The notes under the pieces are model-generated. The model did no database searches. It had not been told where the DNA came from and worked only from the letters and a program-made list of their open reading frames with translations. The position numbers and the translations under genes were made by a program. A stretch of DNA of 64,000 bases from NCBI RefSeq assembly GCF_000218685.1, contig NW_006763298.1, positions 692,049-756,048 on the forward strand, written 5' to 3'. This DNA comes from Serpula lacrymans var. lacrymans S7.9 (Eukaryota; Basidiomycota; Agaricomycetes; Boletales; Serpulaceae). This document shows, in pieces, positions 1 through 11,564 of the stretch (its first letter is position 1; each line of letters starts with the position of its first letter).

Positions 1-224
1 GGCGACACAAGGGGATGAACCTTCTCCAGCTCAAAAACTACCCACCCACGCTCCAACCAGGCGAGATGAGCGACCGATGTTTTGATAGTATATAATGGTA
101 GATCGACGTCATAAAGATGGACCTGTTGCCCTATTTGAACCGGCCGCTGGGGCTTTGCTGATATCAGCAGTGGCACGTGGTAGTCAACGGATCGGCGACG
201 GAAGCGGATAGAAAGTGGTGACAT
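1..224 (-). CDS. partial hypothetical protein, runs off left edge
   Basis: An open frame of 74 codons starts with an ATG at 224 on the minus strand and is still open at base 1. The encoded N-terminus is basic (MSPLSIRFRRRS) and then mixed, with no signal peptide or domain I recognise. Nothing upstream within the window confirms the start, and no splice site is needed inside the visible part. It may be a first exon or a chance frame; the even amino-acid composition slightly favours coding. Confidence 0.3.
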   Translation of the reverse strand, partial: MSPLSIRFRRRSVDYHVPLLISAKPQRPVQIGQQVHLYDVDLPLYTIKTSVAHLAWLERGWVVFELEKVHPLVS

Positions 225-1488
225 CAGAAATGGTGGGGGTGCAAATAAGATGAGGAGGAGGAGGGTGGAGGTGACGGAAAAGTGGATTAGAATGGGGATC
301 CAGAAACGACTGTCAGGTGAGAATAAAAAGGAGAGGAAGGGGCCCATGGTGGGGCTAGGCAAAGGAAGGGGAGTAAGGGAAACGACAAAAGCGAGGGTGC
401 AATGCAATGTGTAGCCAGTGGCGACGCAAAAATTTGCCGAAATGCGGAAAGTACCGAATGGAAAAGCAAAGGTGAGCGTGACTGGATTGCCTAATAGAGG
501 TGGTGCTGATCAGCCACAAGTTTGAAACAGGCAATATTAATTACTATTCCACGTGGCACTGTGCCTGTGTGGCGCAAAGGCGAGTCTTTTTGAATATTTG
601 CTTCGTTATTGACACCTGTCCATGCTACCAATCAACTTTGGTGCATAACAGCGAGTGGGAATGTTGTTTAGTGGGATGGTAGGTTGAGTGTGAGTTTTGT
701 AAAAGAGTTTGAGTAGGGTGAAGATAATGATGATGATGATGGTAAGGATAGCTGCTGTTATGTTCATAGACGGTACTCGTTACAGTTGTTGATTGTGTAA
801 GATTCCTATCCCCTATACTGAGTTAACGGAGGGACAAGTCTCAAAGATCAACAAGTAGTGTCCAAGTACTGGATTAAGAAGTAATCAACAACTGAAGAAA
901 GTATGTACATGAGTGTTGGTATATATATGTTTCTGAAGGTCAGCCATGAGGCGCTGACTGATGTTCTACGTCATAGTTCTAGGCTTTATCACGTGATTGT
1001 CACGTGATCAGATATAAAGAAAAAAGAAAGAAAATGAAAAAAGAAACTAGCGCTCTGGCTCAAGTCGTGACATGTAAGTGCCCAGGTTGTTTAAATGCTG
1101 ACACTCTAGAAACTACACACACAGGTCTGCCCCAGAGGGCCATGGTATACAAATATAAGCTATGTGCTGATACTGATCCACCCTCTCCCTATATCAAATG
1201 CACCAGGTGTTCTAGGACAAACTGATGTGTGGCTGTGCACACTCGGCTTTTGCCCTAGAACGTGGGGCGAGAGTAGTTGGCGCAAGTGTCGTTACCATAT
1301 GTGTGAGCTGGCTGCTCCACATTGCCGCCGATGCTGTCAATACAGCATAGGATCTTGTAATCACGGGATATATATTCAACTCTTCCATGGAGTCACTCAC
1401 CTCAACTTACTTGTACTTCAATTTGGTACAGAATCATGCTGATTCCTGTGAAGATATGTTCTAACATGCATTCTCTACAGTGATAACC
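225..1488. other. intergenic region, upstream of the phosphatase
   Basis: No convincing gene is seen. It holds a GATGAT-rich run near 730, a paired E-box at 990-1006, and a likely untranslated exon or intron just upstream of the phosphatase (the stretch from about 1370 is also conserved upstream of the pseudogene copy at 62.2 kb, so it was part of the duplicated unit). Short frames here are not conserved in that copy. Confidence 0.5.
990..1006. promoter_or_regulatory. paired CACGTG E-box palindromes
   Basis: Two CACGTG hexamers, at 990-995 and 1001-1006, lie 11 bases apart (one helical turn), each extended to CACGTGAT. CACGTG is the core site of fungal bHLH regulators (Cbf1, Pho4 and SREBP types). 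The pair lies between the minus-strand partial gene and the plus-strand phosphatase. A regulatory role is inference from spacing only. Confidence 0.35.
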
Positions 1489-1989
1489 ATGTCCACCGGA
1501 TGGCTGCAATGGGATCAAGAGACAAAGTTCGTCAGTCCTGGCCATAAGCTCTATCGCTCCTCTGCTCCCAGTTATGCTGGTAGTGACAGCACCCAGAAGC
1601 TCACAGAAACTGCCGTGCAATATCTCCAAACCCAGGGCATTGACAGCGTCATCAGCTTCAATCAGGTTCCTTACAATGCTACGGAAATGCAACTGCTGAA
1701 AGACGCAAAGATCAGTTATCTTCACCTCCCTGTCATGGACTACACTGCTGCTACGATCCAACAACTGCGGAGTGCCATTGCTTTTTACAAGGATCCAAAG
1801 CACAAGGCTACCCTTGTCCATTGCGGCTTTGGATGGGGTAGGACGGGGACTGGCGTAACAGCTATACAGTTGGACGCTACACAGGGCGCCAACCCTCCTG
1901 AATCGGAGTGGAAGAGTGTGAACCATGTTGAAGAATCCGTGCAGGTAGCAGTTCTGAAGCAACTCAAGTCGGAACTTCAGAAGGCGTAA
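1489..1989 (+). CDS. small Cys-dependent protein phosphatase (dual-specificity/PTP-like)
   Basis: A single-exon gene of 166 aa. The P-loop is at residues about 113-123 and reads HCGFGWGRTGTG, which is the C-x5-R signature: the Cys is the nucleophile and the Arg binds phosphate. An Asp-containing loop (LPVMDYTAA) about 30 residues upstream is a fair candidate for the general acid. The size equals a bare catalytic domain, with no signal peptide or membrane segment, so it is probably cytosolic. The ATG at 1489 (ACCATGTCC) is chosen because the pseudogene copy at 61.8-62.2 kb is conserved from the same ATG. Substrate is unknown. A long antisense frame over this gene is a shadow. Confidence 0.75.
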   Translation: MSTGWLQWDQETKFVSPGHKLYRSSAPSYAGSDSTQKLTETAVQYLQTQGIDSVISFNQVPYNATEMQLLKDAKISYLHLPVMDYTAATIQQLRSAIAFYKDPKHKATLVHCGFGWGRTGTGVTAIQLDATQGANPPESEWKSVNHVEESVQVAVLKQLKSELQKA

Positions 1990-2582
1990 GGGGAGGTGAA
2001 TGAACGAAGACACTGGAGTTTGATACGGACGAGCCATTAGCGCCGAATACATTGACAGAGGCTGTAGAATACAGTGTAAACCTTGGAATTAGAAACATCT
2101 CGTAGCCGACCAATCCCACGGTTGAAAGCTTAAACTGACAATCTTATCCTGGAGCACCTCGCAAAAAGTCAACTTTATCGACAGGAAAACTTGGATTTGT
2201 GGATCCAGCTATGATATCCTGGACCACATTCAGCAAAAGTTATTATGCTACATAGCCCCACCGTCCCCCTGTCCATCGCCCTTCGGTGTCAATAAACCTC
2301 TAACATGGCGCTCACCTGAGCATCGCATCATAACGCTCTACATCCATTTTATAATGTCATATGTGCATATCGATAACGGAGTAAAAAGAAGAGAACGGAG
2401 ACACCAGCGGAAGTATTTCTCATACTGTCATGGTTCGAAGCTCGAAAAGGGGTCATATGATTCCGACACTTCCCAATCCAATGACCTATCATTTGGCTAT
2501 TTACACCAAGCATTTATGAATACCCCACTAATACTCCTTTCCCTATCTTGACCTTATCTCCTTAGAATTTCTACCGATTTCC
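1990..2582. other. intergenic, phosphatase to dihydroxyacetone kinase
   Basis: This stretch is the phosphatase 3' flank and the kinase promoter. It is AT-rich around 2330-2410. No gene, tRNA or repeat was recognised. Confidence 0.4.
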
Positions 2583-5446
2583 ATGTCCACGAAACACATA
2601 TTTGACTCGTCTGATGGCCTCGTCCTCAAATCCCTCCGTGGTGCCGTAGCGCTCAGCCCTGCCTTGCGCATGTGAGTCTTCCATATCCCCACTCTGAACT
2701 CCACTTTCGACGACTGACCGGCTATACTATGATCCCAGCCACTCTTCCTCAAAGTCTGTTTACGTTGCCCACCCCGCCCCTAACACCCACCTCGCCGTCA
2801 TATCAGGCGGAGGTGCCGGCCATGAGCCTGCACACGCAGGCTACACCGGGCACGGTATGCTAGCAGCCTCCCTCTCTGGGGACATCTTCGCCAGCCCTTC
2901 CGCTCGCTCCATCCTCGCCACCATCCACTTTGCAGCATTCGCCTCCTCCTCCGTCCCCCTCGACCCCACTGCCGTCGCCGTCGCCGCCCCTGCCCACGCC
3001 CAAGCTTCGCTTCCCAACCCCCGCGAGGTCCTCGTCGTGATTAACAACTACACGGGCGACCGCCTGAACTTTGGCCTCGCGATCGAGCAAGCACGCAGAG
3101 CGTTTACATCTCTGCACATCGACGCCGTCGTCGTCGCAGATGATGTTTCCCTTCTCGACCAACCCTCCCTCGTCGGCCCACGCGGACTCGGTGGCAACAT
3201 CATCGTGTGCAAGATCCTAGGCGCCTACGCTGCGTCCGGAGGTAGGTTGGCACGTGCGAAGGAGTTAGGAGATGCTGTGGTTGGCGAGTTGGCGAGTGTA
3301 GGGGTTGGGCTGGCACATTGCCATATCCCGGGGAGGAAAGTTGTGGAGGAGGAAGGGGGAGCGGGGGCGTTGAGGGACGGAGAGGCGGAGATCGGGTTGG
3401 GGTTGCATAATGAACCTGGGGTGAGGCGCGTCAAGATGGAGAGTGCGGAGGCGCTCGTGAAAGAGATGATCGAGCTTGTGTTGGGTTCGCGTGGGGTTGG
3501 TAAGAATGGAAGGAGCGTTGATGAGGGGCCTTTGGTGAGGCCGGACGACGAGGTGGTGTTGTATGTCAATAATCTGGGTGGAATCTCGCAGCTCGAGATG
3601 GGCGCTGTGCTTGATGAGATTGTTATCCAACTATGTACGTGCTTTTCTTCCCTTTTCTCATCTACTTGGCTTTGTTCTCCTTGCATTTGCTGACGAGTTG
3701 TCTTCATTACATCAATCCTAATTACAATTATAATGCCTTGGTCCCATCCACTCAATCCACTGATCACCCCAACCACACAGCCGCCCGCAACATCCATCCA
3801 TCAAGGGTCTACCTCGCGCCATTCATGACCTCACTTAATGCACCCGGATTCTCGCTCTCCATACTCAACATCTCTCGTATCCAGTCCCGTCTCTCATCGC
3901 TGCTACCCTCGTCCGACCAAAGCGACAATAATAACGACGAACCTCCATCGATCAACGTCCTCGATCTCCTCGACGCACCTACAGACGCTCATTCATGGCT
4001 GGGCGTTCGAGTCTGGTCTCCCTCTCGTCGTCCTGCGGACAACGCGCGGGACGAGGAAGAGGCGGAGGTGCTGTTGCGCGCGTCGGGGTACAAGTATTCG
4101 GTTGATGGTAGCTCAGGGGGGACTCCCCTCGTCCAGTCTCACTCTCCGTCCCACTCTAATAGCGCCATCGAGATCGAGAGGGCTATTCGTCAGGCGTGCA
4201 AGCACGTTATGGCTGCTGAACCTGCTATGACGCGTTATGATACGGTCGTAGGCGATGGGGACTGTGGGGAGACGTTTGCAGGGGGTGCGAAGGGTGAGTT
4301 GGTTTTCTGAGCCTTTTTTTTGGTCTGGGTCTGGGTCTTTTGGTTCTATCTTTGGTTGAAGAAACGCGTAACGTTTTTGTGGTGTCTTTGTTTTCCTGAT
4401 ATCTCGTCCTCCCTTTTTTCAGCGAGGATGGACGCAGAGCTTGTCGATCTCTTGATCAGTCATCACCGCAGCACTTGAAGTTTGTGCGTTCGTGTTCGTT
4501 CCGATGTGCTTATCCCACATTCTCTCTATCGTATTCTGCTTTTCTTCTGGCGCTGGAAATACTTCTGATGGAAGAGCATGTTTTGCACCCTATCAGAATG
4601 CTATTTATCCCCATGGACGTCGCTTGGCCACGTCTAGGATTATAGTGGGGTCATGTTTTCTCCAAACCGCATTTAGTCATCTGCCATTTTGTTTCCGTAC
4701 TTCCCATCCTTCGGTCCTCGATTCTTGTCAATGCTGACGTATACCTTCTTCCTCCCCATTCCCCATTCCCTATGAACCGCCATTCCGTCATCTAGCCATC
4801 CTCGCCGCCCTCGATAATGGCACTCTAAGCCCGACACGCATGGCCCCTGCCACACTCGTTGAGAAAGCGGGCGTGATCCTCGAAGGGAGTATGGGCGGCA
4901 CTATCGGCGCACGTGAGTACCCAATATTTGAGCTATCCATTCCTATCTCAGCCTTACATTTGGCGATCAAATTTCATTGCTCATTCTCTACCTTTCCCAA
5001 CAGTGTTCGCGCTTTTCTTCACAGCATGGTCTGCTGCGCTCCTCCGCTCCTCCACCACAACCGGCTCTGCCCATCTCCCACTGACTCTTTTAACACTTCC
5101 AGCTGCGCTCTCAGCGTTAGGCACGCACACCCCGGCACGACCAGGTGATCGTACCATCGTAGACGCCCTCGCCCCTTTCTGCGCCGTCATCTCCAGTTCG
5201 CCTCCCCCACCTAGTACCGCCAGTGAGGAAGGAGGTGCATCGGCATGGATAGGCATGCTTGGTGAAGCGGTGAAGGCCGCGAGACGTGGGGCAGAGGGAA
5301 CGCGTGGGATGAAAGCGCGCTTAGGTAGAGCTGTGTATGTTGGTGGTGGGGAGGATGGAAGCGAGGGGGGAGGGTTGCCGCCTGATCCTGGAGCGTGGGG
5401 TGTTGCTGCTATTGTAGAAGGGTTTTTGGAGGGCTTGAAAGGATGA
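2583..5446 (+). CDS. DAK1: dihydroxyacetone kinase (DhaK-DhaL fusion)
   Basis: ATP-dependent kinase converting dihydroxyacetone to dihydroxyacetone phosphate, the step that brings glycerol oxidised by a dehydrogenase into glycolysis. Exons: 2583-2671, 2739-3634, 3781-4293, 4796-4912, 5004-5446 (685 codons); all four junctions are GT-AG and keep phase. The DAK1 half has the N-terminal KHIFDSSDGLV and GGGAGHEPAHAGYTGHGM, and the catalytic-His segment IGLGLHNEPG. After RVYLAPFMTSLNAPGFS comes a linker, then the DAK2 half with the Mg-nucleotide motif GDGDCGETFAGGAK and GSMGGTIGALFALFF. Length is slightly above the usual fungal 580-610. The third intron (4294-4795) is about 500 nt, ten times its neighbours. 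The 3' flank carries a repeat shared with the aldo-keto reductase genes at 16-18 kb. Confidence 0.93.
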
Positions 5447-5586
5447 ATACTCAGTGTATTTCTGGAGGATGTGTTAAATGTATAAATAATAGTACAGTGT
5501 ATCATATTGTATTGTTGACAGCTTCTTTGCAGGACTAGACTAGTCAATGCAATCAATTGAGGTCAGTCATTCGCAGCCTGTTCATG
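5447..5586 (+). repeat. DAK 3' flank, copy A of the DAK/AKR intergenic repeat (left half)
   Basis: The sequence from the kinase stop codon onward (GTATCATATTGTA, GTTGACAGCTT, ATTCGCAGCCTGTTCATG) recurs at 16.3 and 18.1 kb beside the aldo-keto reductase genes. Here it is cut at GTTCATG by the inverted-repeat element and resumes at 6688. It includes the presumed transcript end of the kinase. Confidence 0.75.
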
Positions 5587-6687
5587 CCCAGTCGGAAATG
5601 ACAAAATATATGCCGAATTAGATATCCTGTCGAATCAGACCATTTACATCGAATCTAATCTAATCATAAAGTATTCTCACGGTTTTGAGACGTGGCTTGA
5701 ATCAACAAAATGCTGCAATTGCGTGTGATCTCACAAAGCAATGCAATACAGTGTCGCACATTCATGCACACATGCACCACTGTGCAGTGCAATCATGCAT
5801 TCACTGCTTGCATAATCACGTGCCCATATGTTTGGTCACATTTTGCACCATGTTCGATTTCATCCTTCCTCTGTTCTGTACCACCATCTCCACCACAATC
5901 TTTACTAACTTTGGTATTTCCCATGTATCGGACAGGTCTGCACTCACTTAACAAGGGATTTTGATGGATAGTGCATAACTGTGAGGAGCAACACGATTAA
6001 CTTAAAGTGAAGACCAAGGTAAGTAAGTATCTTTCAGATGTCCTTTCTTTACCGCTAATATATTGTTTGTGCTAGTACAAGTGGCCGCGGGAAAGTCAAA
6101 GACTCGAGGCCAAATCAATAGCCCTTCCTTTCGAAGCGCATTTAATGAGGTAGGCTTTTGTTTATGGCCTCTTTCCAACTGATACTTCAAACAGAAGGTC
6201 ACCTCTGAGGCTGCAATGTGCGTACACAGTTGTTTCTGAGGCATTGTGTCTAACTATCTACCTAGAAACCTCCAGCTAAGGCTTTCAAAGCGAAATAGCA
6301 GTGCCAAAAGGGCCATTTTGGTGTATTGATGAGGGTAATTGTTTGCAGGGAGCCAGATGGCTTATATGTATATGTTATGTCCCCCCTCTCATTTGCTTTC
6401 ATTGCTACATATCATTCATATTCGCTATCATTTGTTTTAATTCAATGTAATTAGTATAGTTTTGAATTCAGTTTGATTCGCTGTGATTCAAATATTCTGT
6501 ATATTTGTGAAGCAGATTATAAAGAGCCATCTAACTAAATCAAATGATTTCTGTACTACCGCTGTGGTTAGATATGAACCTTTTATATTCGAAAATAATC
6601 TAGGATTACGGTAGTTTCAAGATATATATCGAATTACACGACGAAATTCGATGTGATTCGGTATATATTTTGTCGTTTCCGACTGGG
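5587..6687. mobile_element. non-autonomous DNA transposon with ~30-bp terminal inverted repeats
   Basis: The left end starts CCCAGTCGGAAATGACAAAA. The right end, read on the opposite strand, starts CCCAGTCGGAAACGACAAAA; both continue through ATATAT[G/A]CCGAAT with only a few mismatches over about 32 bases. The 7-base GTTCATG flanks both sides (5580-5586 and 6688-6694), which I read as the target-site duplication. The related sequences at 16.4 and 18.2 kb are uninterrupted at this point, so they act as paralogous empty sites. The 1.1-kb interior is AT-rich, with GATTCGA-like motifs near both ends and no transposase, so it must be mobilised in trans. Superfamily is unassigned. Confidence 0.8.
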
Positions 6688-6785
6688 GTTCATGATGCAT
6701 AATTTGTGCCAGATATAGGTATGATGGTATCGTATATCTCACCTTTTGTTGCCAGTCACTCCTACCCCTGAATCTGGCTGGGTGC
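6688..6785 (+). repeat. DAK/AKR intergenic repeat copy A (right half)
   Basis: The segment from GTTCATGATGCATAA through GTGCCAGATATAGGTAT and ATCGTATATCTCACC to CTGAATCTGGC matches the 3' flanks of the aldo-keto reductase genes at 16.4 and 18.2 kb. Similarity stops just short of where the reductase stop codon lies in those copies, so the reductase coding region is absent here. Confidence 0.75.
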
Positions 6786-7048
6786 TGGGGGCAAAATTCC
6801 ATGTTTAATATTAAAACATTTGAAAAACACTTGAAAAATAAAGACTTTGTTTCTTAGCATACTTCTCTATGTAGCACTGGAGGTTTTTTGCTCATGGTTT
6901 TTTCAATATTTTCACATGAAATATTAGGGAAAACACACAAAATGTATTGTCACAAAACATGTTCCCACTCCGTGTAGATGTAATACTAGTTACCAATGTT
7001 TTGCAAAAATACATTTTGTATATCTTCCCCAATGTTTCTTGAGAAAAC
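6786..7048. other. AT-rich spacer between two mobile elements
   Basis: This is AT-rich sequence (TTTTGCAAAAA-type runs) with no gene, between the end of the shared repeat and the hAT inverted repeat. Confidence 0.35.
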
Positions 7049-7849
7049 TAGGGATGCCAAAGTTCAGTTTGGCCAAGTGGTTCAGAACTGATAACTGCTG
7101 AACTGAACCTTAGTTTTGGGTTTGGTTTGGTCCAGTTCTTAGTTTCTGTACCTAGGTTTGGTCTGTGGTTCAGGCATCCTTGCAGTTTCCCAAATTCAGT
7201 TCAAACCCATCCAAACTGACAAACCTCACCACCAATACACCACAATCAAGGGAGGGCCCAAACAATGCACGGACACATTGTTTGCACCCTCCCTCAAGCA
7301 TCCACCAGCATTGTTAGCACTAGCACCAGCATCACCAGCATCACTCCCTCTCCCTCCCAACCTACTCCTTTTGCTGGCAAGCAAAGGAGTCAAAAACAAT
7401 GCACCAAGTATTGATCCCGGCTCCCTCTCGTGCCACTACCACCTCCCTGACCTCCCTGACCAACACCAGCATCACAGTGTCACTCTCTCTCATAGCCACC
7501 CAACCCCATTTTGGGCAAGCAACGGGGACCAAAAACAATGTGTTAATGCATTGTTTTGGTCCCCTTCAGTTACCCCACTACATCAATGCACCACCAACAC
7601 CAAGTGGCGTCTCTATGGTGCATGAAAATGATGCAATTGCATCATCTGCCTGTGCCATCGAGACATGCTAAGGCTTGCATATTAGCACACTGACATGTCC
7701 AAATAGGTGTTCATGATAAATTGCTAACACCACTTGCACAGCCACAGTAATTATTTTCCTCAGTAACAACTATGACCAACATACACCAATGTGCACTCAA
7801 CAAGGATGGCACACTCAAGTAAGCTGGAGCCATTGAATGGTATTAATCT

Positions 7850-10590
7850 GAATCTGAGGATCGGCCTATCAAGCCCAAGCAACACCCTACTGCTGTTGTA
7901 AAGATTGCTGGCTCTAGGTGGGCAGTCAAGCCAACCTGGAAAGTTGTTGAGAGTCAGGCAGTAGCCTCTGCCTCTAACAGCAATAAAAGAGCACAACCAG
8001 ATGACTCATCTGTCTCAAGTGGCCCAGAGAGCCATCTTCAGCTTTTAGTTGATCAAGCAAGTGGGGGAAGAGACATTATTCATAATGCCAATATGGAAGT
8101 TACCAGTGTTGGTGATAACAATGATACAGATACAGACCCTGTTGTTGTGTATGAAAATATGTATCGAGCTTGCAAGGTGAAAGAGTAAGTACAGTTGTAT
8201 GTATTTATAAAACTATACTGACAAGTTTGTAGCGTAATATTAAAGCAAAGGGCACTCAAGGGAATGATCCATGCACAAAGGATGTGTGTGCAGCCTTTGT
8301 TGCTGAAGAACAAGTTATTGACAGTCATACTCAGTCTGGTCATTGGTGCAATGTGTCTGTATGTAATCTACATGTTATATTGTGAAATGATACTTTTTGT
8401 TGACTTACAGAGCATATATTTTAGAGCTCACTTAATATCAAGAAAAGCCTGTGTTGGTTCACAGGTGGGACGTCTACCCTTTGGAAACACATATCCAGGT
8501 AAAATTTTGCCTCAAAGACTATACCAGCTTTAATGTGTTTCTCTGTAGAAAATGAGATAGACATAGACCCACATATCAAGCTGTGTGTGCTCAACCTGAC
8601 ATAGAGCCACACCCACATGCATTACCTGAGAAGGACAATAAGGCCACTGATAATAGTGTTATACCACACATTAGTTAACCTAGTATCCTTTCCTTTGTCC
8701 AGCAAAGCTTTAAGTGGACCAGAGATAGCTTACTAGAGCATATCATTAAACTTGTAGCCCAGGAAGATCTTATAAGTCACTTTATATTCTGATGATATTG
8801 ATAAACAAAGTCTTTCACCACAATTGAAAAAGAAGCCTTTCATGCTGTTCTCAAGTTTCAAGGACCACAGACTAAAGACTCCGACATACCTGGTTGCACC
8901 ACTCTTCATGAGACTTTCCTTTCAAAAATATTGAAGGTTGAAGAGAAACTTTGGGTTATGTTCAAAGTATGTATTTATGTCGTAATTTTTTGTACACACT
9001 TTCATTGTTTTTTTAGGATATTCCTGGACAAATCTTAATTACCTTTAATGCTTGAACATCAAAAGCATTTTACCCATATCTAGCTGTGACTACTGACAAA
9101 TTATGACATTTGTTTATAATATGAGAAAACAGGCATTGGCCAGGGCTTGAACCTGGGACTCCAGCTTTCATGGTCTGGTGCTTTTACCAACTAAGCTACC
9201 AAGGTGTACTTGGAAAACATACTGATTGGCTGCATGTCCAGAAATATCCAGAATCACTGTACACGGGTGCAGATCCCATTGTGTGTTGTGATGACTACTC
9301 ACTATATTGATGCTCCTGCAAACAAGCCTAATGATTGGGAGCTGAGGTCTAGAGTACTTGGTTACACTGAGATTGAAGGTAATCATAGTGATGCTAATAC
9401 TGCAGCAATTATACTTTGCATTGTTGTTGACAGGTATGATATAAGAGAAAAGGTTTGTATACTTTTAGTTCCAAAAATCATATGCTCATCTGCCTTATAG
9501 ATTGGTTGGACCACTTCAGATAATACATCTGCTAATGGCAAGGCTGTTCAAATGCTACAGCATATCTTAGATAACCCAAATGGTTTGCAATAGTTTGCTC
9601 ATCAGCATAGAGCCAGGTAGGTCTTCCTCATATTATGAATCCACTACTAATCTGCTCAAGATGTACATATGGAACATACCATTCACCTTGCTGCAAAGAG
9701 CTTTATAGAGGCTGTATGCCCAACCTCAGATCAATATTGTGAGGTCAAATTTTCAGAAGATAAAAACTCATAGAATGTAAATATTGAAGATTGAGCTAAT
9801 GAATGGGATCCTACTCTTGAAGATAATGATCTTGTTGAGGATGAGGATTATGATGCAGGGGATTTCCTTGGAAAGTTTTTGGCTTTTGTTAATCAGGTAT
9901 AGTTTTTATTGTTGATAGTTTGAATAGACTAACTCTTGTATAGGTCAGAGCATCACCACAGGCAAAGGCATACTTTGTTAAAGTATGCAAAGAAAAGCAT
10001 ATTGCTCCATTGGAGTTGATCAAGTGGGTTAGAATTCAATGGGGATCCATGTATGATCTCCTTAAACGTGTTATCACAAATAAAGACGTATGTATGTCCT
10101 GCAATTATAACTAACTTTATAATAACTGATATGATACATAGGCTGTCAATAAGTTCTGTGCTGTTGCTGATATCAGTCCATAAGTACCACAGCTCAAGAA
10201 AAAACAGTACAGAGACTTTGCCCTATCAGATTGTGAATGGGCTTTACTTGAGCTTATCAAGAGAATGATGTTGTTGATGTGATCAAATGGTGCGGTGTAA
10301 GTACAGTATCCAGTGTTTCTTTGCAAACATGTATCAATTACTGATTAACGTGTAGTACCACTCAGCTTAATACCCAGTGCTGTCATTGATGGCATGTGAT
10401 TATCTTGCAATTCAAGGGTCTTCTGTTGCAGCTGAGAGAGTATTTTCCAGTGGTGATAGGACAAGTACTGTATTGAGAAATAAGCTTCTTTCAGAGACAT
10501 TTGAAGCTTTACAGAGTGGTACAGAACTGGTGTATTGGATATTGAGAGAGAAGTTGCTTTGCATGAGAGGAAACCTTTCAAATTAGTGGT
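7850..10590 (+). pseudogene. hAT transposase, degenerate
   Basis: Conceptual reading over several exons gives hAT features in order. An N-terminal region with a HWC-x2-C metal-site-like end lies near 8170-8350. A block around 8830-8960 reads SDIPGCTTLHETF. The DDE-domain segment at 9300-9540 includes EIEGNHSDANTA and GWTTSDNTSANGK. WVRIQWGSMYDLL lies near 10030. The C-terminal dimerisation domain at 10377-10586 includes SSVAAERVFSSGD. In-frame stops and an inserted SINE (9095-9291) show it is dead. The element may have been spliced originally, since GTAAGT-like donors follow several blocks. It is the likely source of the terminal repeats at 7049 and 12702. Confidence 0.8.
9095..9291 (-). mobile_element. 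tRNA-derived SINE inserted in the hAT transposase
   Basis: The insertion is flanked by the direct repeat TGACTACT (9087-9094 and 9292-9299). Removing it joins GCTGTGACTACT to CACTATATTGAT and restores the hAT reading AVTTHYIDAP. On the minus strand, 9205-9133 folds as a 73-nt tRNA-like unit with a 4-bp D stem (GCTT/AAGC), a perfect 5-bp T stem (CCAGG/CCTGG), a box A (TAGCTTAGTTGG), a box B (GGTTCAAGCCC) and 5 of 7 acceptor pairs. The anticodon arm is irregular, so it is a tRNA relic rather than a tRNA gene. About 85 bases precede and about 40 AT-rich bases follow the tRNA-like part. Confidence 0.75.
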
Positions 10591-10744
10591 GGATTAAGTG
10601 TAGAAGTATATTTACTACAAATATGCTTAACAAAGTATATGTATATACTGTACTTGCCCCAAATTATAACTTAGTTGTGATTCTTGCTGCGTGCAGTATG
10701 AGTATGGGTAGAAAGTAGTCTATGTAGTAAGCAAAGAAATAATT

Positions 10745-10850
10745 TGGCACTGGGGGGATTAGAATGAGCAGGTGGTGGTAGGGTGGTTTTGCCCTTGCGA
10801 AGGGGCTCATCAGGGGGCTTAACCGCTATCCCAACCACCCGACATGAGTG
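10745..10850 (-). repeat. possible second tRNA-derived SINE head
   Basis: On the minus strand the sequence contains GGGATAGCGGTTAAG (box A-like) and, about 65 bases on, CATTCTAATCCCC (box B-like), with an internal GCCCCTTCGCAAGGGC hairpin between them. This spacing suits a tRNA with a long variable arm or a SINE head. Target duplications were not found, so this is a weak call. Confidence 0.3.
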
Positions 10851-11209
10851 TGACCAACTACCCTCTTTTTGATACAGCCGTTTACCGGAGTCCGGACTTG
10901 ATGCTATGACTGATATACTGAGGGTACACTATCTCTTTGGGTTTCTGGCTGTGCGCCCTACAACCAGTCGGCCAAGAATGGGGCTCTCTCTCATGCCAGG
11001 ACTTTCTTCATTGGGCATTCTGTACATAGTTCTATCGCATGACGCGATGCATGTGACTAGGATCCTTTTGGTGCCATGGCACAGTAGCTCTTCTCCTAAG
11101 ATAGGAGTGACATCCCTATTTCTGTTGCTGACAAAGTCATAGATAAGAGTTCAGCCCACTCTGAACACAAATTGAACTATTTTGGGAAAATTACCACAAT
11201 ATAAGATAG

Positions 11210-11345
11210 TTTGGAGGTCCAGTTCTGGTTCAAACCAGAACCAGAACCACCAGAACCAGATTCACTTGGTTCTGTTCTGGTTCTGTTCTGTTCACCCTTG
11301 AATCTACTTGGTTCAGTTCGGGGTTCAGAAAAAAATGCCTCTGAA
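11210..11345. repeat. GGTTCTG/CAGAACC-rich repeat block
   Basis: Dense repeats of CCAGAACC and its complement GGTTCTG form alternating inverted and direct copies (for example CAGTTCTGGTTCAAACCAG). Such subterminal arrays are typical binding regions near hAT ends. The block lies inside the putative hAT boundaries and resembles, but does not equal, the TTTGG arrays near both ends. Confidence 0.45.
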
Positions 11346-11564
11346 CCATGTCAGGCAACGAATATAAAGCTATATAACAACAACCAATGCCTGGCCAAGT
11401 CCTTGATAAAAGGCGATGGATCAGAGTATGAAAGCTGAAGAGTATCTGTATAGGCGCAAATCCAAACCAATATTGAACTAAAGAATAATACATGGAATAT
11501 CTACTCCTTATATACTGAATAGTAGTGATCAGGCCAGAAAGAGAGAAAGGTACAAGAGTGGCCT

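Noticed and set aside
1402..2052. 216-codon minus-strand frame opposite the phosphatase
   Set aside because: The plus-strand gene has the catalytic motif and a duplicated pseudogene; the antisense frame has no features and is a shadow.
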